Shown here: piece after piece, positions 7,248 to 13,688 of the stretch | Layout: the number at the start of each line of letters is the position of its first letter | Position numbering within the stretch: the stretch's first letter is position 1 | Origin: Dehalococcoidia bacterium | GTDB taxonomy: Bacteria; Chloroflexota; Dehalococcoidia; Lucifugimonadales; GCA-2717565 | Direction of reading: 5' to 3' | Assembly: GCA_009692865.1 (NCBI GenBank) | Contig: SHYH01000009.1 | Coordinates: 1 to 39,196, forward strand | DNA length: 39,196 bases | Position numbers and translations under genes: made by a program | Notes under the pieces: model-generated | The model's input: only the letters and a program-made list of their open reading frames with translations | What the model was told of the DNA's origin: nothing | The model's database searches: none

Positions 7248-7685
7248 ATGGCGCGCACTCAGGTCAACGCTCTCATAGACGGCTTGATAGCATCGTACAA
7301 GGAGACGGCGGAGACCGTCAGCCAGCTCTCCAACGAGCAGTTGGACACCCAGGTCCCGGGATTTGGCGGCCGGACCGCTCCCCTGCGCGGCTCAATCTAC
7401 AGCCCCGTCTGGCAATCAAAGGAGCACGCGATTCACGTCACCAAGATTCTGCAGGTCACCCACTCCCCGGCGGCCCAGCCTACCGAGGCCCAGGCGATCC
7501 TCGCCGAGATGGGCCAGGCGATGGGCCAGTTCATTGGCCTGTTGGCCCGCCTGAGCGACGAGGACCTGGACCGGACCTTCGAAGACCAGACGCCGCGAAA
7601 AGTGGCCGAGCACGTGCGCAACACCATCGTCGGCGCACGGACACGCGCCCTCCCCGTCCTGGAAGGCAAGGCGACGGGCGCCTAG
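7248..7685 (+). CDS. DinB-fold (four-helix bundle) protein
   Basis: 145 residues, ATG 7248 behind AAGGAGGA. Predicted all-helical with a pattern of the DinB/YfiT superfamily: an N-terminal helix (LIDGLIASYKETAETVSQLS), a central helix with EHAIHVTKIL where a metal-ligand His would lie, and an Asp-rich LSDEDLDRTFED helix. DinB-fold proteins are metal-dependent and include thiol transferases, but the substrate is unknown here. The 193 bases before it (7055-7247) hold no gene. A second DinB-like gene is at 31266. Confidence 0.65.
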   Translation: MARTQVNALIDGLIASYKETAETVSQLSNEQLDTQVPGFGGRTAPLRGSIYSPVWQSKEHAIHVTKILQVTHSPAAQPTEAQAILAEMGQAMGQFIGLLARLSDEDLDRTFEDQTPRKVAEHVRNTIVGARTRALPVLEGKATGA

Positions 7686-7860
7686 CAGGGTGTGGCAGGG
7701 CGTGCCATGCACCCACGCTCAAGGAGCGTCTTTCGCCACTGGACCAGTACCGGCGACAGTCAGCGTGGGTGTAGGGAGGCCGTCATCAAAAACGATGACG
7801 TAGACGGCAAGCCCAGGAGACCGCAGTAACAGGGGAGGCCCCAGAAGCAGAGAGGGGTGA
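7686..7860. other. Convergent intergenic region
   Basis: Lies between the DinB gene (+) and the MaoC-like gene (-). A 7-bp stem CGTCATC/GATGACG (7781-7787 and 7794-7800) with loop AAAAAC might help terminate transcription. No gene is seen. Confidence 0.35.
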
Positions 7861-8316
7861 CTAGAGGACAGCCTTGGAGGGGAACCCCAGGACCGCCCTG
7901 CCCCGCACGTAGGGCTGGCCTTCGGTGGGCTCCAGGTAGATGTCCACCTCAACCTGTTGCTCGCCCTCGTTCTTGTCGGTGACGATGCCATAGACCTTGA
8001 AGTCAGCCCCCTGGTGGACCACCTGGCGCAGGATGACATCCAGCAGCTTGAGCTGAACGCCGGGGGCCCAATCGGTCATGGCCTTCGCGATGATGGCGAT
8101 GATCATGGGGCCAGGGATAACCGGACCGGGAAGGCCCTCCTTCTTGGCCTGCTCAACGCTGTTGAAGCGAGAGGGCCGCTCCATCATCGGGCTCCCTGGG
8201 CCGTGAATCGCCTCCCAGAAGACCGTGACCTCGTCCAGGCTGATGCAGCGCACCTGGGGGGTGATCGTATCCCCTATTTCCACGTCTTCCAAGCGAATCG
8301 TCCTGGTCGAGGCCAT
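7861..8316 (-). CDS. MaoC-like hot-dog protein, probably non-catalytic half
   Basis: 151 residues, start ATG 8316 preceded by AAGGAGA. The pattern RFNSVEQAKKEGLPGPVIPGP matches the hydratase region of MaoC enzymes, normally with Asp and His in a D-x-x-P-x-H context. Here those catalytic residues are absent. Together with the MaoC-like gene at 8553-9005 it resembles two-gene (R)-hydratases in which one hot-dog subunit is catalytic and the other only shapes the substrate tunnel. The pair is on one strand but separated by MITE copy 3 (8340-8512). Role in acyl-CoA or acyl-thioester hydration is inferred. Confidence 0.75.
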   Translation of the reverse strand: MASTRTIRLEDVEIGDTITPQVRCISLDEVTVFWEAIHGPGSPMMERPSRFNSVEQAKKEGLPGPVIPGPMIIAIIAKAMTDWAPGVQLKLLDVILRQVVHQGADFKVYGIVTDKNEGEQQVEVDIYLEPTEGQPYVRGRAVLGFPSKAVL

Positions 8317-8339
8317 CCTTGTCTCCTTCGTTGAGGCAT

Positions 8340-8512
8340 TAGCAGGGTGATGAAGAACCCTTTCGACCATCCCCCTGTCCCTCTTCCTGGCCAGAACGGG
8401 GGTGGAAATTATATCTGTCCCGACAAGTCGGGAAGACCCCCGGCCCTTCGGCTTCGCTCAGGGCAGGTTCCGGGGCCGCGCCTCTCTGGACTCCCCTTTT
8501 TCAGCATCCTAT
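8340..8512. mobile_element. MITE-like element, copy 3, with a replaced interior
   Basis: Left end TA-GCAGGGTGATGA and the next 70 bases match copies 1 and 2 up to the ATTATATCTG core. The right end CTCCCCTTTTTCAGCATCCT also matches, but the last bases and TA are degraded. In between, the usual GACACCCCC hairpin block is replaced by TCCCGACAAGTCGGGA (7-bp stem, 8418-8433) and a CCCTTCGGCTTCGCTCAGGG hairpin block. That makes this copy about 27 bases longer. It sits between two genes of a probable operon, 23 bases upstream of the ATG at 8316. Confidence 0.65.
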
Positions 8513-8552
8513 GAGATCCGGGGCAAAGGGCAGGACGACGGTGGGTCACCGT

Positions 8553-9005
8553 CTACCGATGGACCGTGGACTCCCGCGAGACCGCCACCACCTGGCCGTG
8601 CTGGTTGAACATCTCCGTCTTCCACACCTCGAAGACCATGGTGCCGGACCTCCCTGTCTTGGCGTAGACGTCTTCCAGGCTGGTGACGGAGCGGATGGCG
8701 TCTCCCGGCTTCACAGGGAGGCGGCACTCCAGGGTCTGATTGGCAAAGAAGGTGAGGGTCCCGTGCTTGATCTTCGGGTCAGGCCGAGCCGCGTTCCTCC
8801 GAATGAAGTTGATGAAGGTGGGTGGAGCGATGAGAGAGGGGTAGCCTGCCCGTCGAGCGGCATCGTCATCAGTGTACAAGGGATTGGTCTCCCCAACGGC
8901 CCTGGCAAAGGCCAGGATCTTCTCGCGGGTCACCACAACACTCTCTCCCTCCACCGCCCTGCCCAGGACGGTGCGGTCGAAATCGATCGACACGTTCTCG
9001 TTCAT
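8553..9005 (-). CDS. MaoC-like dehydratase (FAS1-like N-terminal type)
   Basis: 150-residue hot-dog protein, start ATG 9005 with AGAGGGGGAG upstream. It carries ETNPLYTDDDAARRAGYPSL then APPTF, the form seen in MaoC_dehydrat_N / HadA-type subunits. A later segment PVKPGDAIRSVTSLEDVYAKTG is also typical. Such proteins pair with a second MaoC subunit to hydrate trans-2-enoyl thioesters. The likely partner is the gene at 7861-8316 on the same strand. Which subunit carries the catalytic Asp/His is unclear; both may be divergent. Confidence 0.75.
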   Translation of the reverse strand: MNENVSIDFDRTVLGRAVEGESVVVTREKILAFARAVGETNPLYTDDDAARRAGYPSLIAPPTFINFIRRNAARPDPKIKHGTLTFFANQTLECRLPVKPGDAIRSVTSLEDVYAKTGRSGTMVFEVWKTEMFNQHGQVVAVSRESTVHR

Positions 9006-9084
9006 GAAGCTCCCCCTCTATACGTGAACCTTCCTTGGAACTGTGTCTCCAATAACGGCGAAGGGAGGCGCTGCTCGGCGCTCC

Positions 9085-9741
9085 TTAGCCGGTGAGCACC
9101 TTCGTCTCTTCCAGTCTGACAGGACGGAAGCTCCCCGCGTAGAGTTGGGCCACCATCTCCTCCTCGCTCTGGACTGGGGCAGAAAACTCCGTCAGGCAGA
9201 GTCCTATCCCGCTCACGAAGTGGGCATCGCTCCCCCCGGTGGTGGCTACACCGTAAGTCCTGACCAGGTCCTCAGCCCTTTCGTTCTCCCCTGTTCGCGC
9301 GCTCCCGTTAAGCCCTTCCACTGCGTGAATCCTGGACATATCAACGCCATCGTTGAGGAAGTTCATCAGCCCTATTCCGACGCGGCCGGGGTGAGCGGGG
9401 ATAGCTATCGCTCCTGTATCCCGGGCTGCCCGCACCAGTTCCATGCCATTCATACGAATGTTTGTGAAGTCCACCTCCTTCAGGAGGCGGTCGTTGACGC
9501 CGAACACCAGGAAGTGGCCATGAGTGGTGTCCAACTCAGACCCCTTGAGGACAAGGATGCCGTACTGCTGGGAGAGCAGGGAGTAGTCAACATCACGGTC
9601 GAACTTGCGGTGCTCCGTAAGCACCAAGCCGTCCATCCGGTACCCTCGCTTTCTCAGGGAGGTGGTCCACTTCAGGAATTGCTCCACCGTCGCCCGAGAG
9701 TCGTCCGAGGAGATCGAGTGGCAATGGAGGTCTAGAAACAT
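9085..9741 (-). CDS. PHP-domain metal-dependent phosphoesterase
   Basis: 218 residues, start ATG 9741 after AAAGAGAA. The PHP metal-binding motifs are in order: LHCHSISSDDS (HxH near residues 6-8), LTEH, GSELDTTHGH, IPAHPGR and GGSDAHFVSGIG (DxH). This set supplies ligands for a trinuclear metal site. Such stand-alone PHP proteins hydrolyse phosphate esters, but the substrate varies (nucleotides, oligonucleotides, histidinol phosphate) and cannot be fixed here. The open frame continues to 9981, but that part carries a fragment of a serine recombinase tail and is not part of this protein. Confidence 0.85.
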   Translation of the reverse strand: MFLDLHCHSISSDDSRATVEQFLKWTTSLRKRGYRMDGLVLTEHRKFDRDVDYSLLSQQYGILVLKGSELDTTHGHFLVFGVNDRLLKEVDFTNIRMNGMELVRAARDTGAIAIPAHPGRVGIGLMNFLNDGVDMSRIHAVEGLNGSARTGENERAEDLVRTYGVATTGGSDAHFVSGIGLCLTEFSAPVQSEEEMVAQLYAGSFRPVRLEETKVLTG

Positions 9742-10295
9742 ATCGCCGGACTGTTCTCTTTGAAGCTTTCCAGGTATGAAATGCGGCTTCAGCCTACCAT
9801 ACGGCCCAAGGAGAGGCAAGCCGTTGCACCGGGCCGGAGCAGTATCCCTGTGAGCGCTCTGTTCCGTACGTGTTGGTGGGCCTGACGGGTCAAAATCAAG
9901 AACTTTCCGGGTGACGTTCCCACTCCCTTGAGCGCTAGCGTCACTGCTGACAGCCGACCTCCGCCCTAACATGTTTTTCAAGGTGGCCCTGGCAGGCTCA
10001 GCGCACTGCTAGAGACTATCTCAGGTTCCCAGAGTGCGTCTCCCCGGCTGTTCTCTACCTTGCAGTGCCAGATCCAAAGCTGTCACCAAGGGCGGTCAGT
10101 GCGGCGGCCTCAAACAATGGGTGGTGCTGGCTCAGATAGGGTGCCCCTAGCTGGAGATCCTTTGAGAATAATCGGACGTTTTTACTGGCCCACAGTCTTG
10201 GAGGAATTGGTCGGATCCCGCAATTGTCTGCTAGTCATGCGGCTCGGGCACTCTAGTCCTCTCCTGCGTCCTACTGAGTGTCAGATAGGTCCCGT
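9742..10295. other. Left edge of the island: no intact gene
   Basis: About 550 bases with lower GC than the flanks. On the minus strand around 9870-9915 the translation KVLDFDPSGPPTRT resembles the recombinase tail TVLDFDPLGGPGRVRT found at 13260-13305. This indicates a scrap of the same recombinase family in opposite orientation. The rest shows no coding pattern. Confidence 0.5.
9881..9903. repeat. 23-bp inverted repeat, left copy
   Basis: Matches 13263-13285 in inverted orientation with one mismatch; the core is ACGGGTCAAAATCAAGAAC. The two copies bracket 3.4 kb containing the GIY-YIG gene, DUF2779 gene and remnants. Both copies encode the same short VLDFDP stretch of a recombinase C-terminus. 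Confidence 0.7.
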
Positions 10296-10715
10296 TTACG
10301 ACCGTCTCTCGGGTTCAAGCAAGTTATACTTCGGTCCGGTCATGGCAATAACGAAGTGTTCGAATTGCCGACGCCATGACGGAGTCCATTTGTCGTTGTG
10401 GGACAGGACCGTCCAGGAGAACTTGCCATTGGCCACGAATTCTTCGGGCCCATTTACTCCACCTTTGCGCAGCGCGTCGCAAAACGCGCTGTTGTTGCAC
10501 GGAAGATGCTGAACTAGGCGCCGTCTGATGTTGCCTGTCTCGCCAACATACGCGGGCGCTCCCTTTCGAACGAAGATGTAGACTCCCGGTTCGGCGGGAA
10601 CGTCTGATCGGTCGTCGACCCCGGCTTGCCAGGTAACAGAATCGAGTAACAACCGCAGCTCCTCCTCAAAAAAACTCTTATTCCTTTCAACTGTAACGGA
10701 TACCTTTTTCGCCAT
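10296..10715 (-). CDS. GIY-YIG nuclease-domain protein
   Basis: 139 residues, start ATG 10715 behind GAGGAGGG. The GIY-YIG core is seen at about residues 44-70: PGVYIFVRKG, then AYVGETGNIRRRLVQHL with the conserved catalytic Arg. A later Glu (QFEHFVI) fits the metal-binding residue, and KYNLLEP fits the usual Asn motif. It is a small stand-alone type, often found in mobile or accessory regions. Whether it cuts DNA or acts in repair is unknown. It sits in the lower-GC island on the same strand as the DUF2779 gene. Confidence 0.8.
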   Translation of the reverse strand: MAKKVSVTVERNKSFFEEELRLLLDSVTWQAGVDDRSDVPAEPGVYIFVRKGAPAYVGETGNIRRRLVQHLPCNNSAFCDALRKGGVNGPEEFVANGKFSWTVLSHNDKWTPSWRRQFEHFVIAMTGPKYNLLEPERRS

Positions 10716-10846
10716 AGACGTCCCTCCTCAATCCAGAAGTTTGGGATGTTTCAAATGTCCGGTTCTTTCCGAAGCTACCCTAGGCCAGCTTTTGTCCGTA
10801 CCGCAAGGCTTTCTTTGCACGTGATACCCACAATCACATCCGCAAA

Positions 10847-12340
10847 TTATCTAGGCACACTCCGAAGCAGCCCGAATACCCGAACCATTGCCTCCGTGTC
10901 CCTCTGGCAATAGGCAAGCAAAGCGGCGTAAATCCGCCCCCGCTCAAATTCTTCAGTGGCAGGGTGAATCATCTGGGCGTAGGCCACCGACGCCATGGAC
11001 CCGTCGTTGATCTCTAAGTCTTCGTAACCAAGCTCTGGGACCAGTGCAGGCAGGACCGCCTTGAGAGAGAAGCTCCCATGGAATGCTGGGTGGTAGTAGT
11101 GGGCGCGGATGACTTTGAGGAGGTCATACATCCTGTCAACCAGGGCAAGCAGACTGTTGGCGTACTCCGGGAAATCACCCGCGAGCTGTTTCAACCTGGT
11201 TTCTTCATACCCGGAGTAGGTGACAATTGAGCCAGAGTTCCCGGCAGCATCACTCAGACTGCTGATGAAGGCCGGCCGCGGGTCGTCAGGCCCTTCGTGG
11301 AGGAATTCCCGATGCTCAAGCCTTCCGTCAGCATGCTGGATATGCATCGACCATTGGAAGGGGATCACCTGGTACGGGCGGGTTCCGAGATAGTAGGGCA
11401 ATGCAGGGTTGAAAGTCTCGAAGTCAAGATACCGTAGGGGATACTCCACTCCTGACAGCTCGGTGGCCAGGTCACGCCCAACGTAGGCTTCACCACTCAC
11501 CACGGACTCGCGAACTCGTTCCTGGAGACGAGTAAGACCAGGAAAACCCGAGAATATGCTCGCTATGTCGGTGATACCTGCAGATTTCAGGGAATCAAGT
11601 AACGCGACCCTGGCTCCGGGTAGCTGTTCAACGTGGTGATCGGGCAAACCCTCTCTACAATGGGAGAAGAAGGGGCATTCGTAAGGCTTTGTACACTGTC
11701 TCCCTATGTCGACGGCCGGCGTGTCGTCCTGGGCAAGAGCATCCCGGATCCTTGCCAGGTCTGAAATAATCGACGTTTCCATGTAGGACCTCACCTGAGC
11801 CGTGACGTCCTCCCGGTAGAAGAGCTTGTCCAGTGCATACTCCCCACCCTGAAACACGTAGTTTCTGTCGATATGGACCAGGTAGATGTTCCTGATCTCT
11901 ATGCCGGAACCTTCCGCAACATAGACCTGGACTGCCGAATCTGGAATGTGCTCCTGCTTGACACTGGTGCTGGACTTGACCTCGGCAAGGGCAAACACAT
12001 CTTGGTTGAGCCGCTGCAGGATATCTACTCTTGTCCTGATCCCGTCGTATGTGAACGCCGCCTCATAGATCGAGGGGATCGACCCGTCGGCAACCGCCTG
12101 TCTGGTGCGGGCTGCTGCACGGTCATGGTTGAAGTAGTCTTCAGTGATCAGGAGGCCACCCGGGTTAACGCCACGAGCGAGAACTCCGACCGCGTTGCCA
12201 GAGTCAAAGAGGGCTTGTTGGGACGCGTCAACAGGTGGTAGGAGTTCACGGTGGTATGATTCCAGATAGAGCCTTTTGAGGCACTGAAGGCCTGCCATGA
12301 AGCGGGTCTTGGAGAGCTGGGGGATGTTCGTTCTGGTCAT
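10847..12340 (-). CDS. DUF2779 protein: PD-(D/E)XK nuclease plus DEDD-like exonuclease
   Basis: 497 residues. The N-terminal half carries a Cas4/RecB-like nuclease core: RVDILQR (Asp106) and LAEVKSSTS (Glu120, Lys122). Four cysteines, Cys20 and the trio 216/222/228 in QCTKPYECPFFSHC, could hold an Fe-S cluster as in AddB and Cas4. The C-terminal half has a RNase H-like DEDD pattern: YLDFETF (Asp306, Glu308), a central VDRMYDLL (Asp403) and YCQRDTEAM (Asp481). The two-nuclease layout is that of DUF2779 proteins, whose biological role is not established. No cas genes are nearby. It lies in an island beside a tRNA and recombinase remnants, which is compatible with a defence or mobile-element role (inference). 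Confidence 0.8.
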   Translation of the reverse strand: MTRTNIPQLSKTRFMAGLQCLKRLYLESYHRELLPPVDASQQALFDSGNAVGVLARGVNPGGLLITEDYFNHDRAAARTRQAVADGSIPSIYEAAFTYDGIRTRVDILQRLNQDVFALAEVKSSTSVKQEHIPDSAVQVYVAEGSGIEIRNIYLVHIDRNYVFQGGEYALDKLFYREDVTAQVRSYMETSIISDLARIRDALAQDDTPAVDIGRQCTKPYECPFFSHCREGLPDHHVEQLPGARVALLDSLKSAGITDIASIFSGFPGLTRLQERVRESVVSGEAYVGRDLATELSGVEYPLRYLDFETFNPALPYYLGTRPYQVIPFQWSMHIQHADGRLEHREFLHEGPDDPRPAFISSLSDAAGNSGSIVTYSGYEETRLKQLAGDFPEYANSLLALVDRMYDLLKVIRAHYYHPAFHGSFSLKAVLPALVPELGYEDLEINDGSMASVAYAQMIHPATEEFERGRIYAALLAYCQRDTEAMVRVFGLLRSVPR

Positions 12341-12460
12341 GATAGCACCATGCTACTACATAAACTAAGGACCAAGGTAGGGCCTGTCGGCGGCGATTGT
12401 CGTTGGTCAATCTTGCAGGAGACCATCCCCGCCCTGGAGCCGCCCGACTACGCACAAAAA

Positions 12461-12559
12461 GAGCGCAATTCCATTCGCGAGGCACTGCTTGCTTGCTGTG
12501 GTCGGGATACGCAGGCGATGGTCCGCATTGAGGACAATCTGGCTTGGTTCACTTCCTAA
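12461..12559 (+). pseudogene. C-terminal remnant of a second DUF2779 gene, opposite strand
   Basis: The plus frame ending at TAA about 12559 reads IREALLACCGRDTQAMVRIEDNL. This aligns with IYAALLAYCQRDTEAMVRVFGLL at the C-terminus of the intact DUF2779 protein next door, including the RDT-x-AM motif with the last catalytic Asp. Only this end is recognisable. It points away from the intact gene, so a second family member was present and has decayed. The nearby 12341-12460 and 12560-12614 stretches hold no gene. Confidence 0.6.
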
Positions 12560-12614
12560 GCGCCGTCGTCCTTCCACAGGCCTCGCTCCTTGCCAGGTTT
12601 GCCTTCTATGGTAA

Positions 12615-13346
12615 TGGTCTGGGGAAAGCGGACTCGACTCATCCATTGAGCAACCTCTGCTCCGCCAGGCAGCTAAGTCTGGGAGTTTTCATTACTATGT
12701 CTGCGCAACGGCCAATCGCAGCGGAAGAGAAGCTTGCAGTATGCGGCCGGTACCCCAGAACACCATCGAATCCCTTGTGCTCTCGAAGGTGAGAGACCTG
12801 ATCCTACAGGAGGAGTCCTTGGAGGAGTTGGTGCGGCTGACCAACGAAGAGTTGCAAGACTCCATGGGTCACGTCCAAGAGCGCCTCATCAGCCTGGATA
12901 CCCAGATGAAGGGCATTAACGGTCACCTTGAGCGGCTCTACGACGCCCTCGAGACGGGTAAGCTCGTGGTGGACGATCTTGCGCCCAGGATAAGGGATCT
13001 TCGGGAGAAGCGAGATCTGTTGCTGCGGGCCAGGAGCGAGGCCAAGGAGGCCTTAAGTGCGGGCCACGTGGAACTGGTGGACCGGGAGCTGGTGCTGGCC
13101 TACCTGAAGGATCTTGATGGGGTGCTCGAAACGGGCTCGGTACAGGAGCGGCGAACCCTCCTCAAGTCCTTCATCCAGTCAGTGGACCGCCAGGACTCCC
13201 AGGTGACCATCCACTACACTCTGCCACTACCGCCGGAGAGGGTGCCGACGGAGCCTCTCACGGTTCTTGATTTTGACCCGTTAGGTGGGCCCGGCAGGGT
13301 TCGAACCTACGACCAACCGGTTATGAGCCGGTCGCTCTGCCGCTGA
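12615..13346 (+). pseudogene. Large serine recombinase, C-terminal fragment (no catalytic domain)
   Basis: An open frame from about 12615 without a good start codon reads through a recombinase zinc-ribbon segment (AKSGSFHYYVCATANRSGRE). Next comes PQNTIESLVLSKVRDLI, then a long coiled coil (about 12830-13060) and a beta-rich end QVTIHYTLPLPPE. The order is that of large serine integrases downstream of the resolvase domain. The catalytic serine domain (about 300 codons) is missing. The frame ends by reading through the antisense of the tRNA gene, a common artefact of recombinases abutting tRNAs. It indicates a past tRNA-linked integration; the fragment should be inactive. Confidence 0.75.
13263..13285. 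repeat. 23-bp inverted repeat, right copy
   Basis: Inverted partner of 9881-9903 with one mismatch. It abuts the 3' end of the tRNA gene (13286). It could mark an old att-linked end or simply a shared recombinase tail. Confidence 0.7.
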
Positions 13347-13357
13347 GCTACGGGCCC
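13286..13357 (-). tRNA. tRNA with CAU anticodon (Met or Ile2)
   Basis: Complete cloverleaf of 72 nt. The acceptor GGGCCCG pairs with CGGGCCC, the D-stem is GCTC/GAGC, and the anticodon stem ACCGG/CCGGT has loop CTCATAA. The T-arm is GTAGG-TTCGAAC-CCTGC. The discriminator base is A, followed by CC then T, so CCA is not fully encoded. The anticodon stem lacks the three G:C pairs and the acceptor lacks the 1:72 mismatch of initiator tRNA. It is therefore elongator Met or lysidine-modified Ile2; the TGGTC variable loop leans toward Ile2, but this is not decisive. The 3' end touches the recombinase remnant. Confidence 0.93.
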
Positions 13358-13424
13358 ACGCAAGAAGGGCCGGAGGGCGGGTCTGGGAAAGGAACGAGGC
13401 TGCGGTGCACAAGCTCCCGCTCCT

Positions 13425-13453
13425 AGCGTAGTGAACCGCCCCTGGGGTGTCAA
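13425..13453 (-). promoter_or_regulatory. Sigma-70-type promoter of the tRNA gene
   Basis: On the minus strand TTGACA (13453-13448), a 17-bp spacer and TACGCT (13430-13425) precede the tRNA 5' end by about 68 bases. The -35 is perfect and the spacing ideal. Confidence 0.7.
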
Positions 13454-13543
13454 GCAGAAGCCCTCGTGGCACCTGAACAGTAAGGTTTGTGCCAGGGAGA
13501 GCCGTTCGGACCCGAAAACCCGTCACAGGGCCTCAGGGCCACG

Positions 13544-13572
13544 TTGACCCCAGAGGTAGCGTATGGAATAAT
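13544..13572 (+). promoter_or_regulatory. Sigma-70-type promoter of the UPF0182 gene
   Basis: TTGACC (13544-13549), a 17-bp spacer and AATAAT (13567-13572), each with five of six consensus bases. The leader to the ATG at 13689 would be about 110 nt. No other feature is seen in the 13358-13688 intergenic region besides this and the divergent tRNA promoter. Confidence 0.6.
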
Positions 13573-13688
13573 GGCTTCCGAGAATCGCCTCCCACGGTCT
13601 TTGCAGCAGAGGCTAAGGGAAACCCGGTTGGCCCCGGGGCTCGGAACGTCCACAAGCGCGGGCATGGCCCGTAGAGGTGACAGTCCAC

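Noticed and set aside
7686-7860. Small gene between the DinB and MaoC genes
   Set aside because: Short open frames lack ribosome sites and recognisable sequence.
9742-9981. N-terminal extension of the PHP protein
   Set aside because: The stretch encodes a recombinase-tail-like VLDFDP segment and lacks PHP homology; ATG 9741 with a ribosome site begins directly at the HxH motif.
10847-12340. Cas4 or CRISPR adaptation gene
   Set aside because: The nuclease core and cysteines resemble Cas4, but the C-terminal DEDD domain marks a DUF2779 protein, and no repeats or cas genes are present.
13487-13560. Structured RNA upstream of UPF0182
   Set aside because: GC-rich with some pairing, but no match to RNase P, tmRNA, SRP or riboswitch cores could be seen.
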